From positions 1-39,919 of the forward strand of contig NZ_JAFMTW010000033.1 in NCBI RefSeq assembly GCF_017329615.1: 39,919 nucleotides of DNA, read 5' to 3'. The translations under genes were made by a program, and so were the position numbers. Positions 1-8,207 of this stretch are shown one piece after another; positions within the stretch are counted from its first letter, which is position 1; every line of letters begins with the position of its first letter. Source of the DNA: Alicyclobacillus suci. GTDB taxonomy: Bacteria; Bacillota; Bacilli; Alicyclobacillales; Alicyclobacillaceae. The notes beneath the pieces were generated by a model that saw only the letters and a program-made list of their open reading frames with translations, was not told the DNA's origin and made no database searches.

Positions 1-525
1 CTCGGTGATATTGCAAGCCTTTTGGGAATGCTCGGTTTTAACATTTTGCAGTTGGCCGGTGTGTCGGTGGAAAGTCGGGGCTTTTTGATTGAGACGGACG
101 GCGTCACGGTAATTCAGACCTACCGCCCTGATCACTTTGTGGTGTTGGCCGCGGCTCGCCACGATTTTCCCGCGTTTTATCGGGAAGAGCGGATGCAGCG
201 GGAGGTGTTTTCTTACCCTCCGTTTTGTGAATTGGCTGTGTTGCTGGCCACGCACACGGACGAGGTTGTCGCGCGCGGTGCGGCTGCTCGTTTCGAACGG
301 GAACTTCGCCGGGCGCAACTGCCAGAGGGAACGGTCATTTTACCTGCATCGCCGAGTGGAATTCGGCGGATTGAGGATAAATATCGATATCAAGTTGTGT
401 TAAAGTATCAACGTTGGGATGACGTGCGAAATGTAGTCGCTGCGGCGTTCAGGCTCGTCAAGCAACGAATGAACGAGTACGGCGGCGCGTGTCGGCTCGA
501 TGTCAATGCGCAGCGCATTGGCTAG
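1..525 (+). CDS. priA: Primosomal protein N' (PriA helicase), C-terminal part, cut by window edge
   Basis: PriA is the 3'-5' superfamily 2 helicase that reloads the replisome at stalled forks. From about base 100 the reading frame matches the C-terminal part of Bacillus PriA: TVIQTYRPDHF, then YREERMQREVFSYPPF, and near the end RIEDKYRYQVVLKYQR. The helicase core lies outside the window. In the first 100 bases the translation does not give the expected helicase motif VI (QVAGRAGR type). Only fragments such as ILQLAG are in frame, and other fragments appear in other frames, so this edge probably contains sequencing or assembly indels. The stop is followed by 86 bases before def. priA-def-fmt-rsmB is the usual Firmicute order. 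Identity is secure for the downstream part; the 5' end should not be trusted. Confidence 0.9.
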   Translation, partial: LGDIASLLGMLGFNILQLAGVSVESRGFLIETDGVTVIQTYRPDHFVVLAAARHDFPAFYREERMQREVFSYPPFCELAVLLATHTDEVVARGAAARFERELRRAQLPEGTVILPASPSGIRRIEDKYRYQVVLKYQRWDDVRNVVAAAFRLVKQRMNEYGGACRLDVNAQRIG

Positions 526-552
526 ATAAATCATCTTTAGGTCTTGAATGTT

Positions 553-594
553 CGTTTTTGATTCAACGTTTTTGATTCAACGTTTTTGATTCAA
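553..594. repeat. Three perfect tandem copies of a 14-bp repeat upstream of def
   Basis: The unit CGTTTTTGATTCAA occurs three times without mismatch at 553-566, 567-580 and 581-594, filling most of the priA-def gap. The last copy runs directly into the def ribosome binding site and creates a decoy ATG at 594. No known function is recognised; it may be a recent slippage expansion. Confidence 0.9.
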
Positions 595-611
595 TGAAAG
601 GAGGCCGTATC

Positions 612-1082
612 GTGTCGATTCGAATCATCCGAATTGGGGAAGACCCTGCGCTGCGGCAGCGGGCAAAAGAAGTGACGAAATTTAATGCGGCGATTCACAA
701 GCTGCTCGACGATATGGCAGAGACGATGCGCCACGCGGATGGCGTTGGACTCGCTGCGAACCAAATTGGTATTTTAAAGCGCTTGGTGGTCATCGATGTC
801 GGACAAGGATTGATAGAACTGGTCAATCCAGAGATTCTAGAACGTCGCGGTCAGCAGTATGGACCAGAAGGTTGTCTCTCGCTGCCAGGCATCAGTGGCA
901 AGGTAGAGCGCGCACAATACGTGAAGATTCGTGCGCAAAATCGCGACGGTGAGCCGTTCGAATTAGAGGGTGAGGACTTGTTGGCGCGTTGCATCCAACA
1001 CGAAATCGACCACCTCAATGGCATCCTGTTCACGGATTACTTGCGCGAAGATGAGATTGAACGAGTGGAGGAGCGCGCGTAA
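612..1082 (+). CDS. def: Peptide deformylase
   Basis: This metalloenzyme removes the formyl group from the N-terminal methionine of new proteins at the ribosome exit. All three family motifs are present: GVGLAANQIG (residues 44-53), EGCLSLPG with metal ligand C88 (86-93), and QHEIDH with ligands H130 and H134 and catalytic E131. I chose the GTG at 612 because AAAGGAGG (597-604) sits just upstream of it. The ATG at 594 would put that ribosome binding site inside the gene. This gives 156 residues, normal for a short type 1 or 3 deformylase. The stop overlaps the fmt start by one base (TAATG), so the two genes that remove and add the formyl group are translationally coupled. Confidence 0.95.
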   Translation: MSIRIIRIGEDPALRQRAKEVTKFNAAIHKLLDDMAETMRHADGVGLAANQIGILKRLVVIDVGQGLIELVNPEILERRGQQYGPEGCLSLPGISGKVERAQYVKIRAQNRDGEPFELEGEDLLARCIQHEIDHLNGILFTDYLREDEIERVEERA

Positions 1083-2023
1083 TGTCGGTTAAGGTGGTCT
1101 TTATGGGGACGCCTGATTTTGCGGTGCCAACGCTAGATGCGTTGGTGTCGCAAGGTTGGGAACTGCTGGTGGTCACGCAGCCGGACAAACGAGTGGGAAG
1201 AAAAAAAGTGCTTACGCCGCCGCCAGTCAAGGCGGCTGCTTTGCGCCATGGGTTGCCTGTTCTCCAACCGGAAAAGGTGCGTGACAAGGCAAGTGTCGAG
1301 GAAATACTAGCGTTTGCGCCGGATTTGATTGTCACGGCGGCCTATGGCCAGTTGCTGCCAACCTCGGTGTTGTCTATCCCAAAGGTTGGCGCGATTAATG
1401 TGCACGCTTCCTTGTTGCCGCGATGGCGCGGCGCTGCACCCATTCATCGCGCCATTATGGCGGGGGACGAGATGACGGGTGTGACTCTGATGGAGATGGT
1501 GAAGGCGCTCGATGCGGGCCCTATGCTCGAACAGCGGGCTATCCCGATTCTCGATGAGGACGACGTCGGGTCCCTGCACGACAAGTTAGCGGAACTGGGT
1601 GCCAAGATGTGTGTCGAGGTGCTGCCAAAGTATTTGGCCGGTGACATTGTGGTCACCGAACAACCGGAAACGGGTGTCACATACGCGGCGAGAATCGAAC
1701 GCGAAGACGAATTTATCGATTGGGCACAGTCGGCACAAGTTGTTCATCGTCAGATTCGCGGCTTGTCACCTTGGCCAGGCGCCAGTGCCTGGGATGGCGA
1801 ACAGACGTACAAAGTATGGGCGGCGAAAAAAAGTGAAGGCCTTGTGAAACTCGAGCCGGGCCAGGTACGTCGTATCGGTGGGGAGATTGTTGTAGGCTGC
1901 GGTGACGACGCGCTCGTTCTTGAGACGATTCAACCTTCAGGAAAGCGAAAAATGTCGGCGCGCGATTGGTTTGCTGGTCTGCGCCAGGACGATTTTGCGT
2001 TTGTGCGAGGACTGCCATCATGA
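1082..2023 (+). CDS. fmt: Methionyl-tRNA formyltransferase
   Basis: Transfers formyl from 10-formyltetrahydrofolate to Met-tRNA(fMet) before translation initiation. The N-terminal Rossmann-type domain begins VVFMGTPDFAVPTLDAL. The folate-binding and catalytic part includes INVHASLLPRWRGAAP, with the catalytic Asn and His near N106 and H108, and the conserved Asp near D144 in KALDAGPML. The C-terminal OB-like domain for tRNA binding follows from about residue 205. The length of 313 aa is typical. GGAGGAG at 1067-1073 supports the ATG start. The stop overlaps the rsmB start (ATGA), continuing the coupled def-fmt-rsmB unit. Confidence 0.97.
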   Translation: MSVKVVFMGTPDFAVPTLDALVSQGWELLVVTQPDKRVGRKKVLTPPPVKAAALRHGLPVLQPEKVRDKASVEEILAFAPDLIVTAAYGQLLPTSVLSIPKVGAINVHASLLPRWRGAAPIHRAIMAGDEMTGVTLMEMVKALDAGPMLEQRAIPILDEDDVGSLHDKLAELGAKMCVEVLPKYLAGDIVVTEQPETGVTYAARIEREDEFIDWAQSAQVVHRQIRGLSPWPGASAWDGEQTYKVWAAKKSEGLVKLEPGQVRRIGGEIVVGCGDDALVLETIQPSGKRKMSARDWFAGLRQDDFAFVRGLPS

Positions 2024-3378
2024 AAGATACCGCGCGTTCTGTCGCATTTCGAACGCTCTCCCGCGTCTATGAGGACGAGGCGTTTACGAATGTCGCACTA
2101 TTACACGCCCTGTCGGACGATACGTTGTCCCCGCGGGACAAGGCCCTTTGTACGGAAATTGTCTATGGGACGGTACGTCATCAAATTACGATTGACACAC
2201 TGCTCCAATTATATATCAAGCGAAAACTGCGGGACGTCGAGCAGAAAGTGCTCACAATCCTTCGGATGAGTGTATATCAGCTGGCGTATCTGGCGCGTGT
2301 TCCAGCGTATGCCGTGATTGACGAAGCGGTCAATCTCGCAAAACGTCACGCGCGTCCTGCCAGCGGTTTTGTCAATGGCGTGTTGCGTTCCTACTTGCGC
2401 GCAGGTGGGACGCTGGAGGAGCGGATAGAAGATTTGCTCCGCAAGCGTCGAGCGAACGACGTGTCGGCGCTCAGCTTGCGTCATGGATTTCCAGAGTGGA
2501 TGGTTCGTGCGTTGCTCGATGCTTATGGGCGCCCACGGGCAGAGGCGATGCTTGCCGCCTGTAACGACGCGGCACCGTTGACGGTTCGGGTGAATCCATT
2601 GAAGACGACGCGTCATGAACTGAAAGAGACACTCGCAGAGGCGCTGCACACGGATGTTCGAGATGGCGTATTGTCGCCGCAGGCGCTTGTCGTCCCGGGC
2701 GCGGTCAACGTGGAGAACTTGTCTGCGTACCAAACGGGTCAATGTACCATACAGGATGAGGCGGCGATGTTGATTGCGCCACTTTTAGGGCCAGAGCCAG
2801 GAATGCATGTTCTAGATATGTGTGCGGCCCCTGGTGGCAAGACGACGCACATTGCCGAATTAATGCGCGATGAGGGCACAATAGACGCATACGACGTGTA
2901 TCTGCAGAAGGTGCGAATGATTCAGGCGCAGTCGGAGCGTTTGGGGTTGCGCAGCATTGTGGCTTCACTCGGCGATGGGCGCCAATTCGCAGACAAACAA
3001 GCTCAGTACGACGCGGTCTTGGTCGATGCACCCTGTAGTGGGTTAGGCGTCATGCGCAGGCGACCAGATATCCGCCATCGCCGCAAGCCGTCCGATATTT
3101 CGCAGTTGGTGACGCTGCAGCGTGAATTGCTCGGGGCAGCGATTCAAGCGACACGCCCGGGTGGTGTGATTGTCTATGCGACATGCACGCTCATGCCGGA
3201 AGAAAACCAGCAAGTCGTCGATTGGATTCAACAGCATACCGGTGTATCGGTTGTCGTAGAGGATATTCGCGAGTTGGTTCCGGCTAATCTTGCGGGCGAT
3301 GTGTCAGGTGGGTTGACCATCACGCCCGAGCAGTATGGCACGGATGGATTTTTTATGGCGCGGTTGAAAAAGCAGTAG
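2020..3378 (+). CDS. rsmB: 16S rRNA (cytosine-967-C5) methyltransferase RsmB/Sun
   Basis: Methylates C967 (E. coli numbering) of 16S rRNA using SAM. The first 140 or so residues form the NusB-like RNA-binding domain (RSVAFRTLSRVYEDEAFTN). The methyltransferase domain has the SAM motif DMCAAPGGKTTH (266-277), DAPCSGLG with C339, and YATCTLMPEEN with C389, the two cysteines used by m5C RNA methyltransferases. The start is the ATG at 2020, which overlaps the fmt stop as ATGA and has GAGG nine bases upstream; 452 aa. An upstream TTG at 1966 is inside fmt and has no support. Gene order and length agree with the Bacillus homologue. Confidence 0.96.
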   Translation: MKDTARSVAFRTLSRVYEDEAFTNVALLHALSDDTLSPRDKALCTEIVYGTVRHQITIDTLLQLYIKRKLRDVEQKVLTILRMSVYQLAYLARVPAYAVIDEAVNLAKRHARPASGFVNGVLRSYLRAGGTLEERIEDLLRKRRANDVSALSLRHGFPEWMVRALLDAYGRPRAEAMLAACNDAAPLTVRVNPLKTTRHELKETLAEALHTDVRDGVLSPQALVVPGAVNVENLSAYQTGQCTIQDEAAMLIAPLLGPEPGMHVLDMCAAPGGKTTHIAELMRDEGTIDAYDVYLQKVRMIQAQSERLGLRSIVASLGDGRQFADKQAQYDAVLVDAPCSGLGVMRRRPDIRHRRKPSDISQLVTLQRELLGAAIQATRPGGVIVYATCTLMPEENQQVVDWIQQHTGVSVVVEDIRELVPANLAGDVSGGLTITPEQYGTDGFFMARLKKQ

Positions 3379-3391
3379 GGGGGTGACGAAG

Positions 3392-4438
3392 TTGGTACAC
3401 TTGTATGATTTTACATTGCGTGAACTGACGACGTGGATGCAAGAGGAGCACGGCGAGCCGGCATACCGGGCGCGTCAGGTGTTTGAGTGGTTGTATCAGA
3501 AGCGCGTGACGACGTTCGACGAGATGACGAATCTGCCGAAAGGCTTGCGTAGCAAGCTGGCGGAAACCTGTGTTCTTGGCACGGCGACGGAAGTGACACA
3601 TCAACAGTCGAAGGTTGATCCGACGACAAAATTTTTATTGGGTTGGCCCGATGGCGTCACCGTGGAGACGGTCTTGATGCAGCATAACTACGGCAACAGC
3701 GTCTGTGTGTCGTCACAGGTCGGGTGCAAGATGGGCTGCACGTTTTGTGCGTCTACGCTCGGCGGTATGATTCGTCAGATGCGTGCCGGTGAGATGGTGG
3801 AACAACTGTTGTTCAGTCAGCGACTGCTTGACAATCAGGGTGAACGTGTATCGTCGGTTGTCTTGATGGGTTCCGGTGAGCCGATGGACAACTATGACCA
3901 AGTGATGCGCTTCGTCGATATCATTAGCGATGCACATGGCTTACATATCGGCCAGCGCCATATCACCATTTCCACGGTCGGCTTGGTACCTGGCATTCAG
4001 CGGTTGGCGGACGAAGGCAGGGCGATGACCTTGGCGGTATCTCTGCACGCGCCCAACGATGCGCTGCGTTCGTCCATGATGCCTGTCAATAAGGCGTATC
4101 CAATTGCCAAGCTGATGGATGCATGTCATTATTACAATCAAAAAACAGGCAAGCGAATTAGTTTTGAATATGCATTGGTCGGCGGCAAGAACGACTCGCT
4201 CGAGTGCGCAAAGGAACTGGCTGACTTGTTGCGGGGATTGCCTTGCCACGTGAACTTGATTCCGGTCAATTACGTACCGGAGCGCGATGTGCAACGAACG
4301 GCGAAGAAACAGATTTACGCGTTCTGGAATGCCCTTCAGTCGTACGGTGTGAATGCGACAATCCGCCGAGAGATGGGGCACGATATCGCGGCTGCGTGTG
4401 GTCAGCTTCGCGCTGAGCATATGAAAGAGCGCGCATAA
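3392..4438 (+). CDS. rlmN: Dual-specificity 23S rRNA/tRNA (adenine-C2) methyltransferase RlmN
   Basis: This radical SAM enzyme makes m2A2503 in 23S rRNA and m2A37 in some tRNAs. The 4Fe-4S motif is C112-K-M-G-C116-T-F-C119, preceded by C105 of CVSSQVGC. The C-terminal ATIRREMGHDIAAACGQL holds the catalytic, methyl-carrying Cys (about C336). SAM-binding GSGEPMDNYD is also present. The start is uncertain. A GTG at 3383 touches the AGGGGGGTGA ribosome binding site directly, so the TTG at 3392 with a normal spacer is preferred (348 aa). It lies 13 bases after rsmB in the same operon. Confidence 0.95.
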   Translation: MVHLYDFTLRELTTWMQEEHGEPAYRARQVFEWLYQKRVTTFDEMTNLPKGLRSKLAETCVLGTATEVTHQQSKVDPTTKFLLGWPDGVTVETVLMQHNYGNSVCVSSQVGCKMGCTFCASTLGGMIRQMRAGEMVEQLLFSQRLLDNQGERVSSVVLMGSGEPMDNYDQVMRFVDIISDAHGLHIGQRHITISTVGLVPGIQRLADEGRAMTLAVSLHAPNDALRSSMMPVNKAYPIAKLMDACHYYNQKTGKRISFEYALVGGKNDSLECAKELADLLRGLPCHVNLIPVNYVPERDVQRTAKKQIYAFWNALQSYGVNATIRREMGHDIAAACGQLRAEHMKERA

Positions 4439-4465
4439 GGGTAAATGGTGTGCATTTAGAGTGCG

Positions 4466-4493
4466 CGTCCGGGGGTGCGCCGCGCCCCGGACG
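4466..4493. other. GC-rich perfect hairpin between rlmN and prpC
   Basis: CGTCCGGGG (4466-4474) and CCCCGGACG (4485-4493) form a perfect 9-bp stem with a 10-base loop. No T-run follows, so it is not a standard intrinsic terminator. It lies about 30 bases before the prpC start and could stabilise the downstream mRNA or block an upstream start. Confidence 0.6.
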
Positions 4494-4523
4494 GCCTCGT
4501 TCGCTTACAGAGGTGTTCATGGG

Positions 4524-5285
4524 ATGTTATATGCTGCGAAATCTCACATCGGCCTAGTTCGGACAATGAATCAAGACGGATATATTATCGTGCCCAATCT
4601 CGGACAAGGGGAACTGTATCTTGTCGCGGATGGCATGGGTGGCCCGTCTGCAGGGGATGTCGCCAGTCAACTCGCCGTCGAGCGAGTGAGCGCTTATATG
4701 AAGGAACATATTGGAGGTCAGAGCGATTCGGCTGATGTGTTGTTGGCAGCTGTCCATCACGCCAATGAGGCCATCTATCAAGAGGCAACTGGAAATCCTG
4801 ATTACCAGGGGATGGGGACGACGATTGTCTGCGCCTATGCGGACAACCATCAGGTTCATATCGCGCACGTTGGCGACAGCCGCGCATACCTCTTGTCCGG
4901 TGGTGAACTCCGGCAGGTGACGAAAGACCACAGCTTGGTTGCTGAATTGGTACGTCGAGGACAACTGACACAGGATGAAGCAAAAGTCCATCCACAGCGC
5001 AATATCGTGACGAGATCACTCGGTACGGAACCGCGCAGTGTTCCGGATGTCAACAGTTTTACTTGGCAAGAGGCGGATACCATGCTGCTTTGTTCGGATG
5101 GCCTTACGAACCTGGTCGACGACGCGGAAATCGGGCAGTTTATGCAGAGGGCGCAGTGTTGTCAAGACGAGGCGTCTTTGAATCAAGTCCTGGAAGATAT
5201 GATTGAACTCGTGCTCAAGCGCGGTGGCTCTGATAACGTGACCGCACTGGTTGTCGTCCACCGAGAGGAGCGTGGTGACGCTTGA
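4524..5285 (+). CDS. prpC: PP2C-family protein serine/threonine phosphatase
   Basis: This metal-dependent (Mn/Mg) phosphatase reverses phosphorylation by the PASTA kinase encoded next to it. PP2C motifs in order are DGMGGPSAGDVAS, GMGTTIV, HVGDSRAYL, RNIVTRSLG, LLCSDGLTN and GGSDNVTALVV, which include the metal-binding aspartates. The start is the ATG at 4524, with AGAGGTG eight bases upstream, giving 253 aa, the same as Bacillus PrpC. A GTG at 4461 would add 21 residues translated from a GC-rich hairpin and is rejected. There is no signal peptide or membrane segment, so the protein is cytoplasmic. The stop overlaps the prkC start by four bases. Confidence 0.96.
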   Translation: MLYAAKSHIGLVRTMNQDGYIIVPNLGQGELYLVADGMGGPSAGDVASQLAVERVSAYMKEHIGGQSDSADVLLAAVHHANEAIYQEATGNPDYQGMGTTIVCAYADNHQVHIAHVGDSRAYLLSGGELRQVTKDHSLVAELVRRGQLTQDEAKVHPQRNIVTRSLGTEPRSVPDVNSFTWQEADTMLLCSDGLTNLVDDAEIGQFMQRAQCCQDEASLNQVLEDMIELVLKRGGSDNVTALVVVHREERGDA

Positions 5286-7309
5286 ACGCACGGATTCTTG
5301 GTGGGCGTTATCAACTCCAGGAGGTTATAGGTGGCGGTGGCATGGCCATTGTCTATCGAGCGGTCGATACATTGCTCGATAGAGTGGTGGCTATCAAGAT
5401 GCTACGCAGCCAGTTCGTCGAAGACGAGGAGTTTGTCGGACGTTTTCGCCAGGAGGCGCAAAATGCGGCTCGTCTGTCCCACCCGAATATCGTCAACGTA
5501 TATGATGTCGGAGTTGCCGACAAAGAATACTACATCGTGATGGAATATGTCGATGGCCAGACGTTGAAGGATGTCATCGTCGAACGAGCGCCCTTGCCCG
5601 TTGACGAGGCGATTGACCTTTGTGTGCAAATCTGCGCAGCTTTAGCACACGCGCATGAACAGCATATTATTCACCGCGACGTCAAACCACACAACATTCT
5701 GGTGAACAAGTTTGGCGTTGTCAAAGTGACCGATTTTGGGATTGCGCGTGCGGTGACAGGTAATACCATCACAGATAGGCAGGCGACGAGCGTCTTGGGT
5801 TCTGTGCACTACTTCTCGCCAGAACAGGCGCGTGGTGGGCAGACCGACGCGAAAAGCGATATCTATTCGCTGGGCGTCGTACTTTATGAGATGCTCACAG
5901 GCAGTTTGCCGTTCAGTGGACCGTCGCCGGTGAGTGTTGCCCTAAAACACTTGCGGGAACAGTTTGTCGAACCGCGTGAGTTGAATAAGGATATTCCGCA
6001 GAGTCTCGAAAATATTATTCTTCGGTGTATGGTGAAGGCGCCAGAGGGCCGCTACGTCAATATGGCCGCTGTGAAGGCCGATTTGGAAGATGCGCTGGAA
6101 CATCCAAATGTCCCGAAGTTTCAACCGGCGCTCGACTACGATGACAAGACCATCGCGGTACCCGTGGTCGGGGATGGCTTCTCCGATGTTTCGCCCGAGA
6201 TTCGAGCGGTCAAGCCGCGTCGTTCGTGGCGCAGGGTGGGTACTTATATTGGCATTGGCGTCGTTGCTGCTGCGGCGCTTGGCGTGGGTGGATATGCGGC
6301 GATTGCTTTGGTCACGCACCTCGTCGAGGTGCCAGATGCTTCGTTGCCGTCGGTCGTCGGGAAGTCTGCGGACGCGGCGATGAAGTCTTTGGAGAACGCA
6401 GGCTTTAGTGCGAATCAAATCAAAGAAGACTACGAACCGAATGCCAGTAAGCCGAAGGGCATCGTGTACGACCAGTCGCCAAGTGGCAACACAAAGGTGA
6501 AGAGAACCCGTGAAATCACGTTGTATATTAGTAAAGGTGCACCAAAGCTGTCGATGCCGGACGTCACGGGACAGCCTTATGACCAAGCTAAACAGTCGCT
6601 TATCTCTGCTGGTTTTTCGGCTGCGAATATCACGGAGCAAACGCAAGAGAGTTCGACGGTGCCCTCGGGTCAGGTCATTTCCTCGAATCCTGCCGCCGGT
6701 GAGCCAGTGGCCACGAACGGTAAGATTATTTTGACGGTCAGCCAGCAGGAAAATACGACGGTTCCGAATTTGCTGGGTCTATCCTATGACGATGCCGTAC
6801 AGGCCTTGGAGAGCGCCAATCTCAAGGTCGGTAAGGTCTCTTATAACAAGACGACGCAGATTCCGGACGGGCAGGTGTACTACATTTATCCGTATGTGGA
6901 GGGGCAGAGTGTGCCGGCGGGATCGACCGTCAATTTGTACGTGGCTGAAAATCCCGGTAACACTTCGGGTTCCGGAAACAATGGTACGGGGAATGGTTCG
7001 GCCGATAACAATTCGACGGCGAGCGGTGGCGCAACGGGATTAGCTAATGGCACAGGCAATGGTACATCGGCGTCGTCTACCGCAGAGCCACACAAAGTCT
7101 CGATAACGGTGCAAGCGCAAAAGGGGCCAGCGACGCAGGTGGAAGTGGTCATTGACGACGCAAATGGCGACAATCAAGTGGTCGTCAATCAATCAGTGCA
7201 TAAGACGACGACCTGGCAGGAGACATTGTATTTGGATCCCGGCCAAACGGGCGATGTGAAAGTTTACGAGAACGGCAAATTGGCCAACGATTATCCGGTT
7301 CGAGGATGA
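5282..7309 (+). CDS. prkC: PASTA-domain serine/threonine protein kinase (PrkC/Stk1 type)
   Basis: This membrane kinase senses peptidoglycan fragments and acts in spore germination and cell wall control in Bacilli. The kinase domain (about 9-270) has the glycine loop GGGGMAIVY, K39 (VAIKML), HRDVKPHN with catalytic D133, and DFG at 151-153. One transmembrane segment follows at about 318-345. Three extracellular PASTA repeats start near residues 350, 422 and 492. Then comes a Gly/Asn/Ser-rich linker (about 560-600) and a final beta-rich domain of about 75 residues, as in some PrkC homologues. The start is a TTG that overlaps the prpC stop (TTGA), with AGAGGAG upstream; 675 aa. Confidence 0.96.
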   Translation: MNARILGGRYQLQEVIGGGGMAIVYRAVDTLLDRVVAIKMLRSQFVEDEEFVGRFRQEAQNAARLSHPNIVNVYDVGVADKEYYIVMEYVDGQTLKDVIVERAPLPVDEAIDLCVQICAALAHAHEQHIIHRDVKPHNILVNKFGVVKVTDFGIARAVTGNTITDRQATSVLGSVHYFSPEQARGGQTDAKSDIYSLGVVLYEMLTGSLPFSGPSPVSVALKHLREQFVEPRELNKDIPQSLENIILRCMVKAPEGRYVNMAAVKADLEDALEHPNVPKFQPALDYDDKTIAVPVVGDGFSDVSPEIRAVKPRRSWRRVGTYIGIGVVAAAALGVGGYAAIALVTHLVEVPDASLPSVVGKSADAAMKSLENAGFSANQIKEDYEPNASKPKGIVYDQSPSGNTKVKRTREITLYISKGAPKLSMPDVTGQPYDQAKQSLISAGFSAANITEQTQESSTVPSGQVISSNPAAGEPVATNGKIILTVSQQENTTVPNLLGLSYDDAVQALESANLKVGKVSYNKTTQIPDGQVYYIYPYVEGQSVPAGSTVNLYVAENPGNTSGSGNNGTGNGSADNNSTASGGATGLANGTGNGTSASSTAEPHKVSITVQAQKGPATQVEVVIDDANGDNQVVVNQSVHKTTTWQETLYLDPGQTGDVKVYENGKLANDYPVRG

Positions 7310-7331
7310 GCCGAATGAAGGGAGTGTCTGT

Positions 7332-8207
7332 GTGGCAGAAGGGCGTGTAGTACGGGCGATTAGCGGGTTTTTCGACGTGTACGACAACGGTTTGGTGCGG
7401 CGATGTCGCGCGCGCGGCGTGTTTAAAAAACAGGGCGTCACAGTGCTTGTTGGCGACATCGTCAGGTATGACCCCATCGGCACGAAAGAGGGGATTATCA
7501 CATCCGTGTTGCCACGGCAATCCGAGTTGGTTCGGCCGCCCATTGCGAATGTCAATCACGTCCTGGTTGTCTTTGCATTTGTCACGCCAGACCTCAACTT
7601 CTTGATGCTTGACAAGACGATTGCGGCAGCGCTCATCGCTGGAGTTGAGCCGAGTGTCGTGTTTACCAAGGCGGATTTGGTCGACGAAGAGACGGCACAG
7701 AGAACGTGTGCCATTTATCGCGATTGTGGGTTTCGCACTCTGGCCATTGCGACCAAGCAGGGGACGGGTGTCGATGCGGTGCGCGAGTTGATGAAAGGTC
7801 GCGTCAATGTCGTTGCCGGTCCTTCTGGTGCCGGGAAGTCGACGCTCGCGAACGCGTTGTCTCCGGGTTTGCAATTGCAAATGGGGGAAGTTAGCGAAAA
7901 GATTGGCCGTGGCAAACAAACCACGCGACATGTTGAACTATTTCAACTGGACGAGGATACCTGGCTGGCAGATGCACCGGGTTTTAGTCAGTTGCAGTTG
8001 AATGTCGAGTCGCGTGAACTGAAACGATATTTCCCAGATTTTATAGCGCCCGCAGGTACTTGTGCATACCGCGGTTGTATGCATGTGGATGAGGACGGTT
8101 GCGGGGTGAAGGCACAGGTCGATTCTGGGCGAATTCACCGGTCGCGTTACGATAGTTACGTTCAGATGTATCAAGCGTTGCGGGAGCAGGAGGAGAACAT
8201 GTATTGA
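7332..8207 (+). CDS. rsgA: Ribosome small subunit-dependent GTPase RsgA (YloQ)
   Basis: This circularly permuted GTPase checks late 30S subunit assembly. An N-terminal OB-fold is followed by the permuted G domain: the G4 motif TKADLV (about 112) comes before the G1 P-loop GPSGAGKST (163-171) and the G3 motif DAPGFS (from 214). The C-terminal zinc site has C244, C249, H251 and C257. The start is a GTG at 7332 with AAGGGAG eight bases upstream; 291 aa, normal for the family. It follows prkC by 22 bases and precedes rpe, the Bacillus order prpC-prkC-rsgA-rpe. Confidence 0.96.
   Translation: MAEGRVVRAISGFFDVYDNGLVRRCRARGVFKKQGVTVLVGDIVRYDPIGTKEGIITSVLPRQSELVRPPIANVNHVLVVFAFVTPDLNFLMLDKTIAAALIAGVEPSVVFTKADLVDEETAQRTCAIYRDCGFRTLAIATKQGTGVDAVRELMKGRVNVVAGPSGAGKSTLANALSPGLQLQMGEVSEKIGRGKQTTRHVELFQLDEDTWLADAPGFSQLQLNVESRELKRYFPDFIAPAGTCAYRGCMHVDEDGCGVKAQVDSGRIHRSRYDSYVQMYQALREQEENMY

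Noticed and set aside
594..611. ATG at 594 as the start of def
   Set aside because: It puts the AAAGGAGG ribosome binding site inside the gene and lies in the last copy of the tandem repeat; the GTG at 612 fits the family N-terminus.
4461..4523. GTG at 4461 as the start of prpC
   Set aside because: The 21 extra residues come from a GC-rich hairpin and the family starts at the ATG at 4524, which has its own ribosome binding site.
5942..6646. A 234-codon minus-strand frame inside prkC, and similar long antisense frames in recG, sqdB and smc
   Set aside because: They are antisense to strongly conserved genes and their translations are unlike any protein family; codon bias in this GC range makes such shadows common.
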